Positions 63,972-64,000 of a stretch of 64,000 nt of DNA are shown one piece after another. The notes beneath the pieces were generated by a model, which was given only the letters and a program-made list of their open reading frames with translations, was not told the origin of the DNA and did no database searches. Numbering within the stretch: position 1 is the first letter of the stretch; the number at the start of each line of letters is the position of its first letter. The position numbers were made by a program, and so were the translations under genes. The DNA comes from Rhodococcus sp. PAMC28707 (GTDB lineage: Bacteria > Actinomycetota > Actinomycetes > Mycobacteriales > Mycobacteriaceae), in the NCBI RefSeq assembly GCF_004795915.1, contig NZ_CP039253.1, forward strand, positions 1,550,001 through 1,614,000. The letters are read 5' to 3'.

Positions 63972-64000
63972 GTGAGCACCCGAAGTACGGCAGAGCGGAA
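63972..64000 (+). CDS. Start of a downstream gene (partial)
   Basis: GTG 63972 with AACGAGGGG about 10 nt upstream begins a frame reading (V)STRSTAER before the window ends. Its place after the ligase suggests it belongs to the same operon. Only nine codons are visible, so no function can be given. Confidence 0.5.

Overview
The window is GC-rich actinobacterial chromosome. Mycolata-specific gene sets (mce4, iniBAC, kstR-type operators, otsA) and gene order point to Rhodococcus or a close relative. Gene order can be laid against Mycobacterium tuberculosis: positions 1 to about 22,700 correspond to the cholesterol locus (Rv3489-otsA-mce4-hsd4A-fdxD-fadE26-fadE27, then fadD19/echA19). Positions 23,600 to 54,700 correspond, inverted, to the Rv0337c-Rv0353 stretch (hspR-dnaJ-grpE-dnaK, iniC-iniA-iniB, a LuxR regulator, etfD, aspC).

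Layout. 1-3.4 kb: end of an ABC exporter with a degenerate nucleotide-binding site, a small Rv3489-like gene and otsA. 3.4-22.7 kb: the steroid uptake and catabolism block, with two Mce-associated proteins, an HSL-type esterase, mce4F to mce4A, yrbE4B/A, Hsd4A, a 3Fe-4S ferredoxin, the two subunits of a side-chain acyl-CoA dehydrogenase, a nitronate-monooxygenase-like flavoprotein, a steroid acyl-CoA ligase and an enoyl-CoA hydratase. Several KstR-type boxes sit in its divergent promoters. 22.8-28.5 kb: a flavin reductase, the HspR-autoregulated dnaK operon with two HAIR elements, and a secreted protein. 28.8-44.7 kb: a trehalose-synthase-like GH13 enzyme, iniB-iniA-iniC, and divergently a membrane-anchored Hsp70-like protein, a LuxR regulator, two half-Hsp70 membrane proteins, a secreted S1 protease and an acyltransferase-like protein. 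45-54.7 kb: a glycine-zipper exported protein, etfD with a repetitive basic tail, a DUF559-type nuclease-like gene bracketed by palindromes, an S9 peptidase, an SRAP protein and an aminotransferase. 55-61.3 kb: a YibE/F membrane protein, alanine dehydrogenase with its divergent Lrp/AsnC regulator, and two more membrane-anchored Hsp70-like proteins. 61.5 kb to the end: an operon for a carrier protein, an acyl-CoA dehydrogenase and an amino acid:[carrier protein] ligase.

How the genes work together. Mce4/YrbE4 imports sterols; FadD19, EchA19, FadE26/27 and Hsd4A act on side chain and ring; EtfD would pass beta-oxidation electrons to menaquinone. The least explained part is a set of five proteins with an Hsp70-type ATPase fold, in two cases only its first lobe, followed by a single membrane span and a Pro-rich or acidic exported tail. 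Three of them lie beside the dynamin-like IniA/IniC pair and its probable LuxR regulator. I propose this as a candidate undescribed envelope-stress module. No tRNA, rRNA, CRISPR array, IS element or prophage was recognised.
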